The translations under genes were made by a program, and so were the position numbers. Below, in pieces: positions 7,353-17,955 of a stretch of 64,000 nucleotides of DNA (position 1 is its first letter; each line of letters begins with the position of its first letter). Below the pieces are notes generated by a model. The model worked only from the letters and a program-made list of their open reading frames with translations, did not search any database and was not told the DNA's origin. Source of the stretch: Flavobacteriia bacterium 40-80 (GTDB lineage: Bacteria; Bacteroidota; Bacteroidia; Flavobacteriales_D; Crocinitomicaceae); assembly GCA_001899145.1 (NCBI GenBank), contig MKVF01000016.1, positions 1-64,000 on the forward strand, written 5' to 3'.

Positions 7353-8288
7353 TTACGAGATTATAAAATGTGAGCTGATGGATTCGTTGGTAACGACATT
7401 TTTAATGACATCTGCAAATAAATCACTCACAGTTAATACTTTAATTTTTTTACTTTCTTGCTTTAGCGGAATAGTATCTGTAACATATAATTCCGTTAAG
7501 CTGGATTGCTCGATACGCTCGAACGCAGGCCCGGATAAAACAGCATGTGTACAGAAAGCCCTTACACTTAAAGCTCCTTTTTCCATAAATAAATCAGCAG
7601 CCTTTGTTAATGTGCCGGCCGTGTCACACATATCATCCACTAAAATGACGTGTTTTCCTTCTACATCACCGATGACAGTCATTTCTGCTACTTCATTCGC
7701 TTTTTTGCGGTGCTTATGGCAAATAGCCAGTGTAGTGTTCAGATTTTTAGCATAAGAATTTGCTCTTTTAGCGCCTCCTGCATCTGGTGCTGCCAAAACA
7801 ATATTTCCGTCATTTAGCTTCAGCATTTCCTGGTAGAAGATAGTTGAAGCATATAAATGATCAACAGGCACTTCAAAAAATCCCTGTATCTGATCAGCGT
7901 GCAGATCCATCGTGATGATCCGGTCCACTCCCGCTGCCATCAGCATATTAGCAACTAACTTAGCTCCGATAGCAACCCGTGGCTTATCTTTTCTGTCCTG
8001 ACGGGCAAAACCGAAATAAGGAATAACAGCTATGATCTTCCTTGCAGAAGCTCGTTTTGCTGCATCAATCATTAATAAGAGCTCAAAAAGATTGTCAGAA
8101 GGAGGCATCGTGGACTGAATCAGGAAAACATCCTGACCGCGAACTGTTTCTTCAAAGGACGGCTGAAATTCACCGTCTGAAAAATCCGTAACTTTTACAT
8201 TTCCTAAAGGAATTCCGTACGCTTTTGCTATTTTTTCAGCCAATTCAAAAGACGCCCTACCCGAAAATATTTTGACCCCAGCAGACAT
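7353..8288 (-). CDS. prs: Ribose-phosphate pyrophosphokinase (PRPP synthase)
   Basis: The enzyme makes PRPP from ribose 5-phosphate and ATP for nucleotide, histidine and tryptophan synthesis. Visible motifs are FSDGEFQP, the ATP-binding RQDRKDKPR region, the catalytic DLHADQIQGFF flexible loop region and the PRPP loop VILVDDMCDTAGTL. The frame continues to an ATG at 8312, but the ATG at 8288 (MSAGVKIFSG) gives the usual 311-aa length. The -7 promoter element at 8310-8317 overlaps the longer start, so 8288 is chosen. It is followed by rplY. Confidence 0.96.
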   Translation of the reverse strand: MSAGVKIFSGRASFELAEKIAKAYGIPLGNVKVTDFSDGEFQPSFEETVRGQDVFLIQSTMPPSDNLFELLLMIDAAKRASARKIIAVIPYFGFARQDRKDKPRVAIGAKLVANMLMAAGVDRIITMDLHADQIQGFFEVPVDHLYASTIFYQEMLKLNDGNIVLAAPDAGGAKRANSYAKNLNTTLAICHKHRKKANEVAEMTVIGDVEGKHVILVDDMCDTAGTLTKAADLFMEKGALSVRAFCTHAVLSGPAFERIEQSSLTELYVTDTIPLKQESKKIKVLTVSDLFADVIKNVVTNESISSHFIIS

Positions 8289-8309
8289 AATTATATTCTT
8301 ATTGGACGG

Positions 8310-8340
8310 CAAAGATATAAGAATTATTCCGTTTGAACAA
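8310..8340 (-). promoter_or_regulatory. Promoter of prs-rplY
   Basis: On the minus strand, TTG (8340-8338), a 20-base spacer and TATCTTTG (8317-8310) match the Bacteroidota -33/-7 promoter pattern. The transcript would start near 8304, which supports translation from 8288. Confidence 0.7.
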
Positions 8341-8440
8341 TAAATTGTTAATATGAATGAAAGATTACTAATCTTTTTATTCAGACATGGCTTTAAGCCG
8401 TAAAGTTTATAATTTAGCGCTTCGGTTTAAAAAATAAGGT

Positions 8441-9778
8441 ATGCAGACAATTTTAGTGTTAGGAGCAGGGCTTTCCAGTAATTCTCTTTTGAGTTATTTG
8501 TCTGAAAATTCAGAAAAATATGACTGGCAGATTCATGTAGTCGATCAAAATTATGAAATGCTGAAGGAAAAAGTAAAGCCGCTGAACAGAGTACTTCCTT
8601 TAAAGTTTGATGCTTTAAACAGAGAGCTGCGAAGAATTGAAATTGAAAAGGCTGATCTTGTGATAAGCATGCTGCCGGCAAGATTTCATCCGGAAGTAGC
8701 GTTGGATTGTGTGGATTTGAAAAAAAATCTGATTACTCCGTCTTATATCAGCAAAGAGATGAAACAGCTGAATGACCGGGCAATTGAGGCAGGTATATGT
8801 ATCATGAATGAAATTGGTGTTGATCCCGGGATTGATCACATGAGCGCCTGCAAGATCCTTGATGAGCTCCGTGCTAAAAAAGCCGAGGTTACGAGCTTTA
8901 AATCTTTCTGCGGTGGTTTGATTGCTCCCGAATCGGATAATAACCCATGGAATTATAAATTTACCTGGAATCCCCGGAATGTAGTGGTGGCAGGGCAAGG
9001 AAGCGCGGCACAGTTTATTGAGCAAAATCAATATAAATATATTCCTTACGGACAATTGTTTCGCCGGTTGGATGTGATGACTGTTCCCGGGTATGGCGAA
9101 TTTGAAGGGTATGCGAACAGAAATTCCCTTCAGTACAGAAAGATTTACGGACTGGATGATATACCTACTATATATAGAGGCACGCTGAGGCGTGTGGGAT
9201 ATTGTGCTGCATGGGATGTTTTTGTTCAGTTGGGAATGACGGATGATTCCTATAAGATGGAGCGCTCCGAACTATTAACACCAAGAGCTTTTCTGAATGC
9301 CTTTCTTCCATATAAGGAAGAAGATACGGTGGAACGTAAGTTGCAGAAATATTTTACGAAAGATAACCAGGATGCTTACCGTAAAATCGAATGGTTAGGT
9401 TTTTTTGATGATACGGTTCCGGTAGGACTTGAAGATGCTTCACCGGCGCAGCTGCTGGAAAATATCCTGTCGGATAAGTGGCAGCTGGCTCCTGAAGATA
9501 AGGATATGCTGGTGATGTACCATGAATTTGAATATACCCTGAATGAACAGCGTCGCAAAATTGTTTCTACAATGGTTCATTTGGGCAAAGATCAGCATAA
9601 AACTGCGATGGCGGACACAGTCGGTTTGCCTATTGCTATTTGTGCAAAAAATATTTTATCCGGGAACATCACTGAAAAAGGAGTCCTGCTGCCTTTGAAG
9701 AAACAAGTGTACAACCCGGTTCTGAAAGAGCTGGAAGAACACGGGATTGTATTCAGAGAGACAGAAGAAGTTATATAA
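8441..9778 (+). CDS. Saccharopine dehydrogenase-like protein (LYS9 type)
   Basis: The 445-aa protein starts with a Rossmann nucleotide-binding motif (ILVLGAGLSSNSLLSYL, residues 4-20) and continues with the family's NEIGVDPGIDHMSA and FCGGLIAPESDNNPWNYKFTW regions. These match the saccharopine reductase family, which joins glutamate to aminoadipate semialdehyde or, in reverse, takes part in lysine breakdown. Lysine degradation or a related imino-acid reduction is the likely role, but the substrate is not proven by sequence. It is divergent from prs and appears to stand alone upstream of the ribosomal cluster. Confidence 0.85.
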   Translation: MQTILVLGAGLSSNSLLSYLSENSEKYDWQIHVVDQNYEMLKEKVKPLNRVLPLKFDALNRELRRIEIEKADLVISMLPARFHPEVALDCVDLKKNLITPSYISKEMKQLNDRAIEAGICIMNEIGVDPGIDHMSACKILDELRAKKAEVTSFKSFCGGLIAPESDNNPWNYKFTWNPRNVVVAGQGSAAQFIEQNQYKYIPYGQLFRRLDVMTVPGYGEFEGYANRNSLQYRKIYGLDDIPTIYRGTLRRVGYCAAWDVFVQLGMTDDSYKMERSELLTPRAFLNAFLPYKEEDTVERKLQKYFTKDNQDAYRKIEWLGFFDDTVPVGLEDASPAQLLENILSDKWQLAPEDKDMLVMYHEFEYTLNEQRRKIVSTMVHLGKDQHKTAMADTVGLPIAICAKNILSGNITEKGVLLPLKKQVYNPVLKELEEHGIVFRETEEVI

Positions 9779-9813
9779 CAGATCGAATATCAACAGATTT
9801 TTGTTGATTAAAA

Positions 9814-9843
9814 TTTGTTCGTAAAAATAATTTTGTATATTTG
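9814..9843 (+). promoter_or_regulatory. Promoter of the str/S10 ribosomal cluster
   Basis: TTTG (9814-9817), an 18-base spacer and TATATTTG (9836-9843) fit the Bacteroidota promoter very well. Transcription should start near 9849, about 50 bases before rpsL. Confidence 0.85.
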
Positions 9844-9847
9844 CACC

Positions 9848-9866
9848 CCCAAAAGTATGTTTTGGG
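9848..9866 (+). promoter_or_regulatory. Hairpin at the predicted 5' end of the rpsL transcript
   Basis: CCCAAAA (9848-9854), loop GTATG, TTTTGGG (9860-9866) form a perfect 7-bp stem that begins almost exactly at the predicted transcription start. A 5'-terminal stem could protect the long mRNA from decay or be a protein-binding site. Function is inferred only. Confidence 0.5.
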
Positions 9867-9899
9867 ATAATTGTTTATTGTAATAATTTTTATTGAAGT

Positions 9900-10280
9900 A
9901 TGCCAACTATACAACAATTGGTTAGAAAAGGACGCACGGCGGTAGTTAACAAGAGTAAATCAGCTGCTCTTGACTCCTGTCCGCAGCGCAAAGGGGTATG
10001 TGTAAGGGTTTACACCACTACTCCTAAAAAGCCGAATTCAGCGATGCGTAAAGTAGCGAGGGTTCGTCTTACAAACGGTAAAGAGGTAAATGCTTACATC
10101 GGAGGAGAAGGACATAACCTACAGGAACACTCATTAGTATTAGTGCGTGGAGGTAGGGTAAAAGACCTTCCGGGAGTTCGTTACCACATCGTTCGCGGTG
10201 CAGAAGATACTGCGGGTGTTGAGGGAAGAAAACAAGCCAGATCTAAGTATGGTGCTAAAAGACCAAAAGCTAAAAAATAA
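9900..10280 (+). CDS. rpsL: 30S ribosomal protein uS12
   Basis: The 126-aa protein carries the S12 decoding-centre motifs [19 protein letters not shown] and [13 protein letters not shown]. These include the lysine positions that in other bacteria mutate to streptomycin resistance; both are wild type here (K in PKKPNS, K in VKDLPG). The C-terminal lysine-rich tail [11 protein letters not shown] is usual. It is the first gene of the str part of the cluster, 57 bases after the promoter -7 element. Confidence 0.98.
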   Translation: MPTIQQLVRKGRTAVVNKSKSAALDSCPQRKGVCVRVYTTTPKKPNSAMRKVARVRLTNGKEVNAYIGGEGHNLQEHSLVLVRGGRVKDLPGVRYHIVRGAEDTAGVEGRKQARSKYGAKRPKAKK

Positions 10281-10300
10281 TTAATTAAGCTTTACAAGAA

Positions 10301-10771
10301 ATGAGAAGAAGAAAAGCAAAAAAAATCGCCATTCTCCCGGATTCAAGATTTAACGATGTTCAGGTAACAAAATTCGTTAACAACTTGATGTACGACGGAA
10401 AGAAGAGTTTAGCGTTTAAAATTTTCTACGATGCCCTTGAAATCGTAGATACTAAAGTAGAAGGTGTTTCTGGTTTGGAAACGTTCAAAAAAGCATTGGA
10501 AAATGTAACACCGTCTGTGGAAGTTCGTAGTCGCCGTGTTGGTGGGGCTACTTTCCAGATTCCGACTCCGGTTCGTGAAGACAGAAAAAATTCACTGGCC
10601 ATGAAATGGTTGATTGGATATGCACGTAAAAGAAACGAAAAAACAATGGCTAGTAAATTAGCTGCTGAAATCGTTGCGGCTTCTAAAGAGGAAGGTGCTG
10701 CTTTCAAAAAGAAAGAAGATACGATCCGTATGGCAGAAGCAAATAAAGCATTCTCTCACTTTAGATTTTAA
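10301..10771 (+). CDS. rpsG: 30S ribosomal protein uS7
   Basis: A 156-aa protein of normal family length, with the S7 signature region ([22 protein letters not shown]) and the 16S-rRNA-binding helices ([21 protein letters not shown]). S7 nucleates assembly of the 30S head and contacts E-site tRNA. It follows rpsL by 20 bases and precedes fusA by 9 bases in the standard str order. Confidence 0.98.
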   Translation: MRRRKAKKIAILPDSRFNDVQVTKFVNNLMYDGKKSLAFKIFYDALEIVDTKVEGVSGLETFKKALENVTPSVEVRSRRVGGATFQIPTPVREDRKNSLAMKWLIGYARKRNEKTMASKLAAEIVAASKEEGAAFKKKEDTIRMAEANKAFSHFRF

Positions 10772-10780
10772 TTTCAGACA

Positions 10781-12880
10781 ATGGCTAGAGATCTTAAATA
10801 TACTAGAAATATCGGTATCGCTGCTCACATCGATGCTGGTAAAACGACAACAACTGAGCGTATTCTTTACTACTCAGGTATGAGTCATAAGATTGGTGAG
10901 GTTCACGACGGTGGCGCTACAACTGACTGGATGGAGCAGGAGCAGGAAAGAGGTATCACGATTACTTCTGCTGCAGTATCTATCCAATGGCCTTACAGAG
11001 GACATAAATACCATGTTAATGTTATTGATACTCCGGGACACGTTGACTTTACAGTCGAGGTGAACCGCTCATTACGCGTTTTGGATGGTTTAGTATTCTT
11101 GTTTTCTGCAGTTGATGGTGTTGAGCCACAATCAGAAACTAACTGGAGACTTGCTAATAACTACAATGTCCCTCGTTTAGGTTTCGTTAATAAGATGGAC
11201 CGTCAGGGTGCGGATTTCTTAAATGTTTGCCGTCAGGTGAAAGAGATGTTAGGAAGTTATGCAGTTCCGTTACAATTACCAATTGGTGCTGAAGATTCTT
11301 TCAAAGGAGTTGTTGATTTAATCAACTTCCGTGGAATCGTTTGGAATGAAGAAGATAAAGGAATGACTTTCCAGGTAGTTGATATTCCGGAAGACATGAT
11401 AGATGAGGCTACTGAGTATCGTGAAAAATTATTGGAAGCGGTTGCTGAGTTTGATGAAAGCTTAATGGAAAAATACTTCGAGGATCCGAATTCAATTACA
11501 GAAGACGAGATCTTGGCAGCTTTACGCCAAGCTACTATTTCCGGAAAAATCGTTCCGATGATGTGTGGATCATCTTTCAAAAATAAAGGTGTTCAGGCAA
11601 TGTTGGATAACGTAATGGCTATCTTGCCTTCTCCGGTAGATGTTGAAGCGATTAAAGGTATTAACCCCGCTACAGACGAAGAAGTTCAGGTTAAAGTTGG
11701 TTATGATGCTCCTTTCGCAGGTTTGGCATTTAAAATTGCTACTGACCCGTTCGTAGGTCGTTTGTGTTTCGTTCGTGCGTATTCTGGTAAATTACCTGCA
11801 GGTTCTTATATTGTTAACTCCAGAACGAACAATAAAGAGCGTATTTCCCGTATCTTCCAGATGCATGCTAACAAGCAAATTCAGATTGACGAATTAGGTG
11901 CTGGGGATATTGGTGCTGTTGTTGGATTTAAAGATATCAAAACAGGTGACACGTTGTGTGCAGAAGGGCATGTGATCCAATTGGAATCTATGGACTTCCC
12001 TGATCCGGTTATCGGATTGGCAATTGAGCCTAAAACACAAGCGGATGCAGACAGACTTTCTATTGGTCTGAACAAGTTGGCAGAAGAAGATCCTACATTC
12101 CGTGTAAATACAGATGAAGAAACAGGACAGACAGTTATTTCCGGTATGGGTGAGCTTCACTTGGAGATCATTGTTGACCGTTTGAAACGTGAGTTCAAAG
12201 TGGAAGTAAATCAGGGTGCTCCTCAGGTTTCTTACCGTGAAGCAATTACAGGGAACGTTGAACACAGAGAAGTTTACAAAAAACAATCCGGTGGACGTGG
12301 TAAATTTGCGGACATCTACGTTAAAATTTCTCCTCAGTCAAATCCTGAGAAAACAGGTCTTGAATTCATTAATTCAATCAAAGGAGGTAATATTCCGAAA
12401 GAATTTATCCCTTCAGTAGAAAAAGGATTCAAAGAATCAATGAAAAATGGCGTATTGGCAGGTTATCCGGTGGATTCATTAGTAGTGGAGTTGGTGGATG
12501 GATCTTACCATAACGTTGACTCTGATTCATTGTCATTTGAAATTTGTGCGAAAATGGCATATCGTGAAGCATTGAAGAAATGTCGTCCGATTTTGTTGGA
12601 GCCAATCATGAAATTAGAAGTGATTACTCCGGAAGAAAATATGGGTGATATCGTGGGTGACTTAAACCGTCGCCGTGGTATGATGAAAGGTATGGATGAT
12701 AAAAACGGAGCGAAAGTAGTTAAAGCAGATGTTCCATTATCTGAAATGTTCGGTTATGTAACCCAGTTACGTACATTGTCTTCAGGTAGAGCAACCTCTT
12801 CTATGGAGTTCTCTCATTTTGCAGAAGCGCCGGCAAACGTAGCTGCTGACGTGATTGCTAAAGTAAACGGTAAAAATTAA
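10781..12880 (+). CDS. fusA: Elongation factor G
   Basis: The 699-aa GTPase drives tRNA-mRNA translocation. The G motifs are clear: AHIDAGKTT (residues 15-23, P-loop), the RGITI switch I, DTPGHVDF (switch II) and NKMD. Domains II to V follow at normal spacing, including the domain IV region around SYREAITG. It is the main, full-length EF-G. tuf does not follow it, unlike in Proteobacteria; rpsJ comes directly after, 11 bases on, joining str to the S10 operon. Confidence 0.98.
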   Translation: MARDLKYTRNIGIAAHIDAGKTTTTERILYYSGMSHKIGEVHDGGATTDWMEQEQERGITITSAAVSIQWPYRGHKYHVNVIDTPGHVDFTVEVNRSLRVLDGLVFLFSAVDGVEPQSETNWRLANNYNVPRLGFVNKMDRQGADFLNVCRQVKEMLGSYAVPLQLPIGAEDSFKGVVDLINFRGIVWNEEDKGMTFQVVDIPEDMIDEATEYREKLLEAVAEFDESLMEKYFEDPNSITEDEILAALRQATISGKIVPMMCGSSFKNKGVQAMLDNVMAILPSPVDVEAIKGINPATDEEVQVKVGYDAPFAGLAFKIATDPFVGRLCFVRAYSGKLPAGSYIVNSRTNNKERISRIFQMHANKQIQIDELGAGDIGAVVGFKDIKTGDTLCAEGHVIQLESMDFPDPVIGLAIEPKTQADADRLSIGLNKLAEEDPTFRVNTDEETGQTVISGMGELHLEIIVDRLKREFKVEVNQGAPQVSYREAITGNVEHREVYKKQSGGRGKFADIYVKISPQSNPEKTGLEFINSIKGGNIPKEFIPSVEKGFKESMKNGVLAGYPVDSLVVELVDGSYHNVDSDSLSFEICAKMAYREALKKCRPILLEPIMKLEVITPEENMGDIVGDLNRRRGMMKGMDDKNGAKVVKADVPLSEMFGYVTQLRTLSSGRATSSMEFSHFAEAPANVAADVIAKVNGKN

Positions 12881-12891
12881 TTCATTGAGCG

Positions 12892-13197
12892 ATGAGTCAA
12901 AAAATCAGAATAAAGTTAAAATCATACGATCATAATTTAGTAGATAAGTCTGCTGAGAAAATCGTAAAAACAGTGAAGGCAACAGGTGCTGTAGTTAGCG
13001 GCCCGATTCCCTTACCAACTCATAAACGTATCTATACAGTTTTGAGATCTCCACACGTTAACAAGAAAGCACGTGAACAATTTGAATTGTGTTCATACAA
13101 AAGATTGTTAGATATCTACAGTTCTTCTTCTAAGACAGTAGATGCTCTGATGAAATTAGAGCTTCCGAGTGGTGTGGATGTAGAAATTAAAGTTTAA
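12892..13197 (+). CDS. rpsJ: 30S ribosomal protein uS10
   Basis: The 101-aa protein has the S10 motif [29 protein letters not shown]. Besides its ribosomal role, S10 (NusE) acts in transcription antitermination with NusB. It opens the S10 part of the cluster; only 11 bases separate it from fusA, so there is no room for a separate promoter. Confidence 0.98.
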   Translation: MSQKIRIKLKSYDHNLVDKSAEKIVKTVKATGAVVSGPIPLPTHKRIYTVLRSPHVNKKAREQFELCSYKRLLDIYSSSSKTVDALMKLELPSGVDVEIKV

Positions 13198-13220
13198 GTA
13201 TAATCACAAATAAGTAAAGT

Positions 13221-13838
13221 ATGCCAGGAATTATTGGTAGAAAAGTAGGGATGACTAGCATCTATAGTGCCGAGGGTAAGGCAACACCATGCACAGTTAT
13301 AGAAGCAGGTCCTTGTGTGGTTACTCAGGTAAAAACACAAGAAAAAGACGGTTATGAAGCGATCCAGCTAGGGTTTGGAGACCGAAAAGAAGGGAGTACT
13401 CCAAGTCCTCTAAAAGGACACTTCAAAAAGGCAAACACTACTCCTAAAGCTAAATTAGCTGAGTTCAGAGAATTTAACGGTTCTTTGAATCTGGGAGACA
13501 TAGTAACTGCTGATGTTTTTCAAGCTGGAGATTTTGTTGATGTGATCGGAACATCCAAAGGAAAAGGTTTCCAAGGTGTTGTTAAAAGACACGGATTTGG
13601 AGGTGTCGGACAATCAACACACGGTCAGCACAATCGTTTAAGAGCTCCGGGTTCCATTGGTGCGGCATCTTATCCTGCGAGAGTATTCAAAGGAATGAGA
13701 ATGGCCGGCCAGACAGGAAACAAGCAAGTTTTGATTTCTAATCTGGAAATCTTAAAAGTGTTGACAGACAAAAATTTAGTAATTGTTAAAGGATCTATTC
13801 CTGGCGCAAAAGGTTCAACCGTTTTAATTAAGAAGTAA
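13221..13838 (+). CDS. rplC: 50S ribosomal protein uL3
   Basis: The 205-aa protein has the L3 start [14 protein letters not shown] and the peptidyl-transferase-proximal loop [22 protein letters not shown], which contains the glutamine methylated by PrmB in other bacteria. It is an early-assembly protein of the large subunit. It follows rpsJ by 23 bases and precedes rplD by one base. Confidence 0.98.
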   Translation: MPGIIGRKVGMTSIYSAEGKATPCTVIEAGPCVVTQVKTQEKDGYEAIQLGFGDRKEGSTPSPLKGHFKKANTTPKAKLAEFREFNGSLNLGDIVTADVFQAGDFVDVIGTSKGKGFQGVVKRHGFGGVGQSTHGQHNRLRAPGSIGAASYPARVFKGMRMAGQTGNKQVLISNLEILKVLTDKNLVIVKGSIPGAKGSTVLIKK

Positions 13839-13839
13839 G

Positions 13840-14466
13840 ATGGAAGTAAAAGTAGTAAATCAATCAGGTAAAGCAACGGCTAAGCAAGCTGCGCTTTCAG
13901 ATGCAATCTTTGGTATTGAACCTAACGATCACGCAATTTACTTAGATGTAAAACAACATTTAGCAAATCGTCGCCAAGGAACACACAAGACTAAAGAGAA
14001 GTGGGAAATTTCCGGATCAACAAGAAAAATCAAAAAACAAAAAGGAACTGGTGGTGCGCGTGCAGGTAGCATTAAGTCTGGTACTATCGTTGGTGGTGCG
14101 AGAATGTTTGGACCAAAGCCGAGAAACTACAGTTTCAAACTGAATGTTAAGTTGAAAAGACTTGCCCGTAAATCAGCACTTTCCTATAAAGCAAAATCGA
14201 ATGATCTGATCATTGTGGAAGACTTCAATTTTGAAGCTCCTAAGACTAAATCATTTATTGGCTTTGTTTCAAATTTGGAATTAAATAACGAAAAGATACT
14301 TTTAATTTTGGGTTCTCAAAATGATAATGTATATTTGTCCTCCAAAAATTTGAAGAAGGTGAAAGTTGTTACTGCAGAAACAGTTAACACGTATGATATT
14401 TTGAACGCTAAAAAAGTGGTTTTAGCGGAAAGTTCTATAGAAGTAATTGAAAACATTCTTAATTAA
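13840..14466 (+). CDS. rplD: 50S ribosomal protein uL4
   Basis: The 208-aa protein has the L4 extended loop ([16 protein letters not shown], residues about 65-80), which reaches into the peptide exit tunnel, and [12 protein letters not shown] after it. In E. coli L4 represses its own operon; whether this happens here cannot be told, as no comparable leader is seen upstream of rpsJ. The start lies one base after the rplC stop. Confidence 0.97.
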   Translation: MEVKVVNQSGKATAKQAALSDAIFGIEPNDHAIYLDVKQHLANRRQGTHKTKEKWEISGSTRKIKKQKGTGGARAGSIKSGTIVGGARMFGPKPRNYSFKLNVKLKRLARKSALSYKAKSNDLIIVEDFNFEAPKTKSFIGFVSNLELNNEKILLILGSQNDNVYLSSKNLKKVKVVTAETVNTYDILNAKKVVLAESSIEVIENILN

Positions 14467-14473
14467 TTAAGAA

Positions 14474-14770
14474 ATGACAAACGTAATTGTAAAGCCTTTA
14501 ATTACTGAGAAAGCAACTTTAGAAAGCGAAAAGAGAAATCGATTCGCTTTCAAGGTTGACAGAAAGGCAAATAAAGTAGAAATTAAGAAAGCTGTCGAGA
14601 GAATGTATGGCGTTAACGTTGTTAGTGTTAATACATTAGTTTATGGCGGTGGTAAATCCTCTGTAAAATATACAAACAGAGGTGTCGTTTTGCAACCTAA
14701 TAATCCTTGGAAAAAGGCAATTGTAACAGTTGCAGATGGAGAAACGATTGATTTGTTTAATAACATTTAA
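14474..14770 (+). CDS. rplW: 50S ribosomal protein uL23
   Basis: The 98-aa protein begins with the L23 pattern IVKPLITEKATLESEKRNRFAFKV and has the KVEIKKAVERMYGVNVVSVNTL core. L23 lies at the tunnel exit and is the docking site for trigger factor and SRP. It is in the usual place between rplD and rplB, with gaps of 7 and 9 bases. Confidence 0.97.
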   Translation: MTNVIVKPLITEKATLESEKRNRFAFKVDRKANKVEIKKAVERMYGVNVVSVNTLVYGGGKSSVKYTNRGVVLQPNNPWKKAIVTVADGETIDLFNNI

Positions 14771-14779
14771 ATTTAAGTA

Positions 14780-15601
14780 ATGGGTCTTAAAAAATTCAAG
14801 CCTACAACTCCAGGGCAAAGACACAAAGTGAACAGTACGTTTACGGAGATTACTGCTTCTACACCGGAAAAGAGCCTGGTGGAAGGAGGAAAGAGATCCG
14901 GAGGGCGTAACAATGACGGTAGAATGACGATGAGATACATCGGAGGTGGTCATAAACAAAAATACCGTATCATTGATTTTAAAAGAGACAAGCAGGATGT
15001 TCCTGCAACAGTGAAAACTATCGAGTACGATCCAAACAGAACGGCTCGAATTGCGCTTTTATATTATGCGGATGGTGAGAAACGTTATATTCTTGCTCCG
15101 GAAGGCTTAAAAGTGGGAGATACTGTTGTGGCTGGTAAAACTGCTGCTCCTAACGTAGGTAACGCTTTATATTTAAGTGATATTCCGTTAGGTACTGTAA
15201 TTCATAACATTGAATTAAACCCGGGTAAGGGTGGTGCTATCGCTCGTGGAGCTGGTACTTTTGCGCAATTGAGTGCTAGAGATGGTAACTATGCAATTGT
15301 TAAAATGCCTTCTGGTGAGACCAGAATGATTTTAGCGGCTTGTATGGCTACAATTGGTTCAGTATCTAATTCTGAACATTCTTTAGTTGTTTCTGGTAAA
15401 GCGGGTCGTTCCAGATGGTTAGGAAGAAGACCGCGTGTTAGAGGTGTTGTAATGAACCCTGTTGATCACCCTATGGGTGGTGGTGAAGGTAGAGCGTCCG
15501 GAGGTCATCCGAGATCTAGAAACGGTATGCCTTCCAAAGGATTTAAAACACGTTCTAAAAATAAATATTCAGATAAGTTAATCATTAGCAAAAGAAAATA
15601 A
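14780..15601 (+). CDS. rplB: 50S ribosomal protein uL2
   Basis: The 273-aa protein is full length. It shows the N-terminal [11 protein letters not shown] and the C-terminal [20 protein letters not shown] motif, whose first histidine corresponds to the conserved residue near the peptidyl-transferase centre. L2 joins the subunits and supports tRNA binding and peptide-bond formation. It is in the standard S10-operon position. Confidence 0.98.
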   Translation: MGLKKFKPTTPGQRHKVNSTFTEITASTPEKSLVEGGKRSGGRNNDGRMTMRYIGGGHKQKYRIIDFKRDKQDVPATVKTIEYDPNRTARIALLYYADGEKRYILAPEGLKVGDTVVAGKTAAPNVGNALYLSDIPLGTVIHNIELNPGKGGAIARGAGTFAQLSARDGNYAIVKMPSGETRMILAACMATIGSVSNSEHSLVVSGKAGRSRWLGRRPRVRGVVMNPVDHPMGGGEGRASGGHPRSRNGMPSKGFKTRSKNKYSDKLIISKRK

Positions 15602-15608
15602 CTAGGAT

Positions 15609-15887
15609 ATGAGTAGATCGTTAAAAAAACCACCGTTTATTCATTATAAGCTGTTGAAACGTGTAGATGAGGCTGCTGCTGGCAATAACAAGAATGTTAT
15701 TAAAACTTGGTCTCGTTCTTCTACGATCATGCCGGAAATGGTAGGATTGACTTTCGCAGTTCATAACGGAAATAAATTTATTCCTGTTTTCTGCACAGAG
15801 AATATGGTAGGACATAAGTTAGGAGAATTTGCACCAACTCGTAATTTCCGTGGTCACGGTGCAGATAAAAAGAATAAAAAGAGATAA
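15609..15887 (+). CDS. rpsS: 30S ribosomal protein uS19
   Basis: The 92-aa protein has the S19 motifs [38 protein letters not shown] and [16 protein letters not shown]. It forms a complex with S13 in the 30S head near the A-site tRNA. It lies 7 bases after rplB and 13 before rplV. Confidence 0.98.
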   Translation: MSRSLKKPPFIHYKLLKRVDEAAAGNNKNVIKTWSRSSTIMPEMVGLTFAVHNGNKFIPVFCTENMVGHKLGEFAPTRNFRGHGADKKNKKR

Positions 15888-15900
15888 AAATTAGAGTGCA

Positions 15901-16296
15901 ATGGGTGCTAGAAAAAAAGAAAGAGCTCTAAGATTAAAGGAAGAGAAATCCAGAACAGCAATTGCCGTTTTGAGAAACTCTACTATTGCTCCGAGAAAGA
16001 TGAGATTAGTTGCAGATCTTATAAGGGGAGTTGAAGTAAATAAAGCTCTAAATATTTTGCAACATAATACAAAGTTTGCTTCTAAAAGTCTTGAGAAACT
16101 GCTTCGTTCTGCAATTGCAAATTGGGAACAAAAGAATGAAGGACAGAACATTGAAGATGCTAATCTGGTAGTCAGAACTGTTAAAGTTGACGGTGCGGCA
16201 ATGTTAAAAAGAATTCAGGCAGCTCCTCAGGGTAGAGCACACAGAATTAGAAAAAGATCTAACCACGTTACCATCGTTGTAGATGGTGCTAAATAA
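15901..16296 (+). CDS. rplV: 50S ribosomal protein uL22
   Basis: The 131-aa protein has the L22 core ([21 protein letters not shown]) and the beta-hairpin region ([21 protein letters not shown]) that lines the peptide exit tunnel and is a site of macrolide-resistance mutations elsewhere. There are about 15 extra basic residues at the N-terminus ([19 protein letters not shown]). It is in the standard order before rpsC. Confidence 0.97.
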   Translation: MGARKKERALRLKEEKSRTAIAVLRNSTIAPRKMRLVADLIRGVEVNKALNILQHNTKFASKSLEKLLRSAIANWEQKNEGQNIEDANLVVRTVKVDGAAMLKRIQAAPQGRAHRIRKRSNHVTIVVDGAK

Positions 16297-16304
16297 GAAG
16301 ATAC

Positions 16305-17030
16305 ATGGGACAAAAAGCGAATCCAATTGGTAATAGATTAGGTTTCATCCATGGTTGGGAATCTAACTGGTATGGAGGAAACGATTATAGAGATAAAATC
16401 GTTGAGGACGATAAAATCCGCAAGTATCTTTCTGCACGTTTATCAAGAGCGAGCATAGCTAAAATTGTAATTGAGAGAACTTTGAAATTAGTTACGGTTA
16501 CAATTCATACAGCTCGTCCGGGTGTAATTATCGGTAAAGGTGGTCAAGAAGTTGACAAGCTAAAAGAAGAGTTAAAGAAATTAACTAAAAAAGAAATACA
16601 AATCGACATCTTCGAGGTGAAACGTCCGGAACTGGATGCCCGCCTTGTTGCTGATGGCATTGCCCGCCAGCTTGAAGCTCGTATCTCTTTCCGTAGAGCA
16701 ATTAAAATGGCTATCGCTTCTACGATGAGAATGGGAGCTGAAGGAATCAAGGTTAAGATTTCAGGACGTTTAAATGGTGCTGAAATGGCGAGATCAGAGA
16801 TGTACAAAGATGGACGTACTCCGTTACATACGTTCAGAGCTGATATCGATTACGCTTTAGGTGAAGCACATACAACTTATGGCCGTATCGGTATCAAAGT
16901 ATGGATTTGTAAAGGGGAAGTTTATGGTAGAAGAGATCTTTCTCCAAATGTTGGAATGACAGCTGGAAATAAAGGGAATTCTTCATCCTCTAACCGTAAA
17001 CCAACCGGTGGTAAAAGAAAAAAGAAATAA
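16305..17030 (+). CDS. rpsC: 30S ribosomal protein uS3
   Basis: The 241-aa protein has a type II KH domain with the GxxG loop ([15 protein letters not shown]) and the C-terminal S3 domain ([26 protein letters not shown]). It ends in a Ser/Asn/Lys-rich tail after residue 215. S3 forms part of the mRNA entry channel and helicase activity of the 30S subunit. It follows rplV by 8 bases. Confidence 0.98.
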   Translation: MGQKANPIGNRLGFIHGWESNWYGGNDYRDKIVEDDKIRKYLSARLSRASIAKIVIERTLKLVTVTIHTARPGVIIGKGGQEVDKLKEELKKLTKKEIQIDIFEVKRPELDARLVADGIARQLEARISFRRAIKMAIASTMRMGAEGIKVKISGRLNGAEMARSEMYKDGRTPLHTFRADIDYALGEAHTTYGRIGIKVWICKGEVYGRRDLSPNVGMTAGNKGNSSSSNRKPTGGKRKKK

Positions 17031-17054
17031 TTGAAATTGTAAAGTTTTCAAGAA

Positions 17055-17483
17055 ATGTTACAACCAAAAAGAACCAAATTTAGAAGAGTTCAAAAAGGAA
17101 GAAACCGTGGTAATGCCGAAAGAGGCAGCACTATCGCTTTTGGATCTTTTGGATTAAAAGCTCTTGAACCGGCTTGGATTACGTCGAGACAAATTGAAGC
17201 TTCCCGTATCGCTGTTACGCGTTATATGAAACGTGAAGGTCAGGTATGGATCAGAATCTTCCCGGATAAACCGATTACTTCAAAACCTGCAGAGGTACGT
17301 ATGGGTAAAGGTAAAGGAGCTCCGAGTCACTGGGTCGCTGTAGTGAAACCAGGTAGAATCATGTTTGAAGCAGATGGTGTTCCTTATGAAATTGCAAAAG
17401 AAGCATTACGTTTGGCTGCTCAAAAATTACCAGTTAAATGTAAATTCATTGTTCGCAATGATTATGTAGTACCTTCTAAATAA
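17055..17483 (+). CDS. rplP: 50S ribosomal protein uL16
   Basis: The 142-aa protein begins [19 protein letters not shown] and includes [20 protein letters not shown] and [20 protein letters not shown]16 organises the A-site region of the 23S rRNA and is added late in assembly. The arginine modified by YcfD in E. coli falls in the conserved loop present here. It is in the standard position between rpsC and rpmC. Confidence 0.98.
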   Translation: MLQPKRTKFRRVQKGRNRGNAERGSTIAFGSFGLKALEPAWITSRQIEASRIAVTRYMKREGQVWIRIFPDKPITSKPAEVRMGKGKGAPSHWVAVVKPGRIMFEADGVPYEIAKEALRLAAQKLPVKCKFIVRNDYVVPSK

Positions 17484-17491
17484 AAGATGAG

Positions 17492-17686
17492 ATGAAAAAG
17501 GAAGATATCACAAAACTTTCGTTAGAGGAGCTTACTGGCCGCGTTAATAGTTCTGTGGAACAATTAGCTAAAACCAAGTTGGCTCACGCTGTTTCTCCTA
17601 TTGAAAATGCTGTTCAGATTAGAACTCTTAGAAGAAACATCGCTCGTTTGAAAACGGAGTTAACTAAACGTGAAACGCAGAAATAA
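17492..17686 (+). CDS. rpmC: 50S ribosomal protein uL29
   Basis: The 64-aa two-helix protein has the L29 core [18 protein letters not shown]29 sits with L23 at the exit tunnel. Its start ([14 protein letters not shown]) and length are normal, and it lies between rplP (8 bases) and rpsQ (2 bases). Confidence 0.96.
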   Translation: MKKEDITKLSLEELTGRVNSSVEQLAKTKLAHAVSPIENAVQIRTLRRNIARLKTELTKRETQK

Positions 17687-17688
17687 TT

Positions 17689-17946
17689 ATGGAAAAGCGT
17701 AATTTAAGAAAAGAAAGAATTGGAGTTGTTACTAGTGATAAAATGCAGAAATCAATTGTTGTTTCTGTAGAAAGAAAAGTAAAACATCCAAAGTATGGTA
17801 AATTTGTCAAAAAAACCACTAAATTTGTGGCCCATGATGAAAATAACGACTGTAACATTGGTGATACAGTTCGCATCATGGAGACAAGACCATTGTCCAA
17901 AAATAAAAATTGGAGATTAGTTGAAATTATTGAAAGAGCTAAATAA
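17689..17946 (+). CDS. rpsQ: 30S ribosomal protein uS17
   Basis: The 85-aa OB-fold protein shows [20 protein letters not shown] and [23 protein letters not shown], both S17 signatures. It is a primary 16S rRNA binder. It starts 2 bases after rpmC and ends the S10 part of the cluster. Confidence 0.98.
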   Translation: MEKRNLRKERIGVVTSDKMQKSIVVSVERKVKHPKYGKFVKKTTKFVAHDENNDCNIGDTVRIMETRPLSKNKNWRLVEIIERAK

Positions 17947-17955
17947 TCATTAGTA

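Noticed and set aside
8289-8312. Longer start of prs at 8312
   Set aside because: The -7 element at 8310-8317 overlaps it; the shorter start gives the normal 311 residues.
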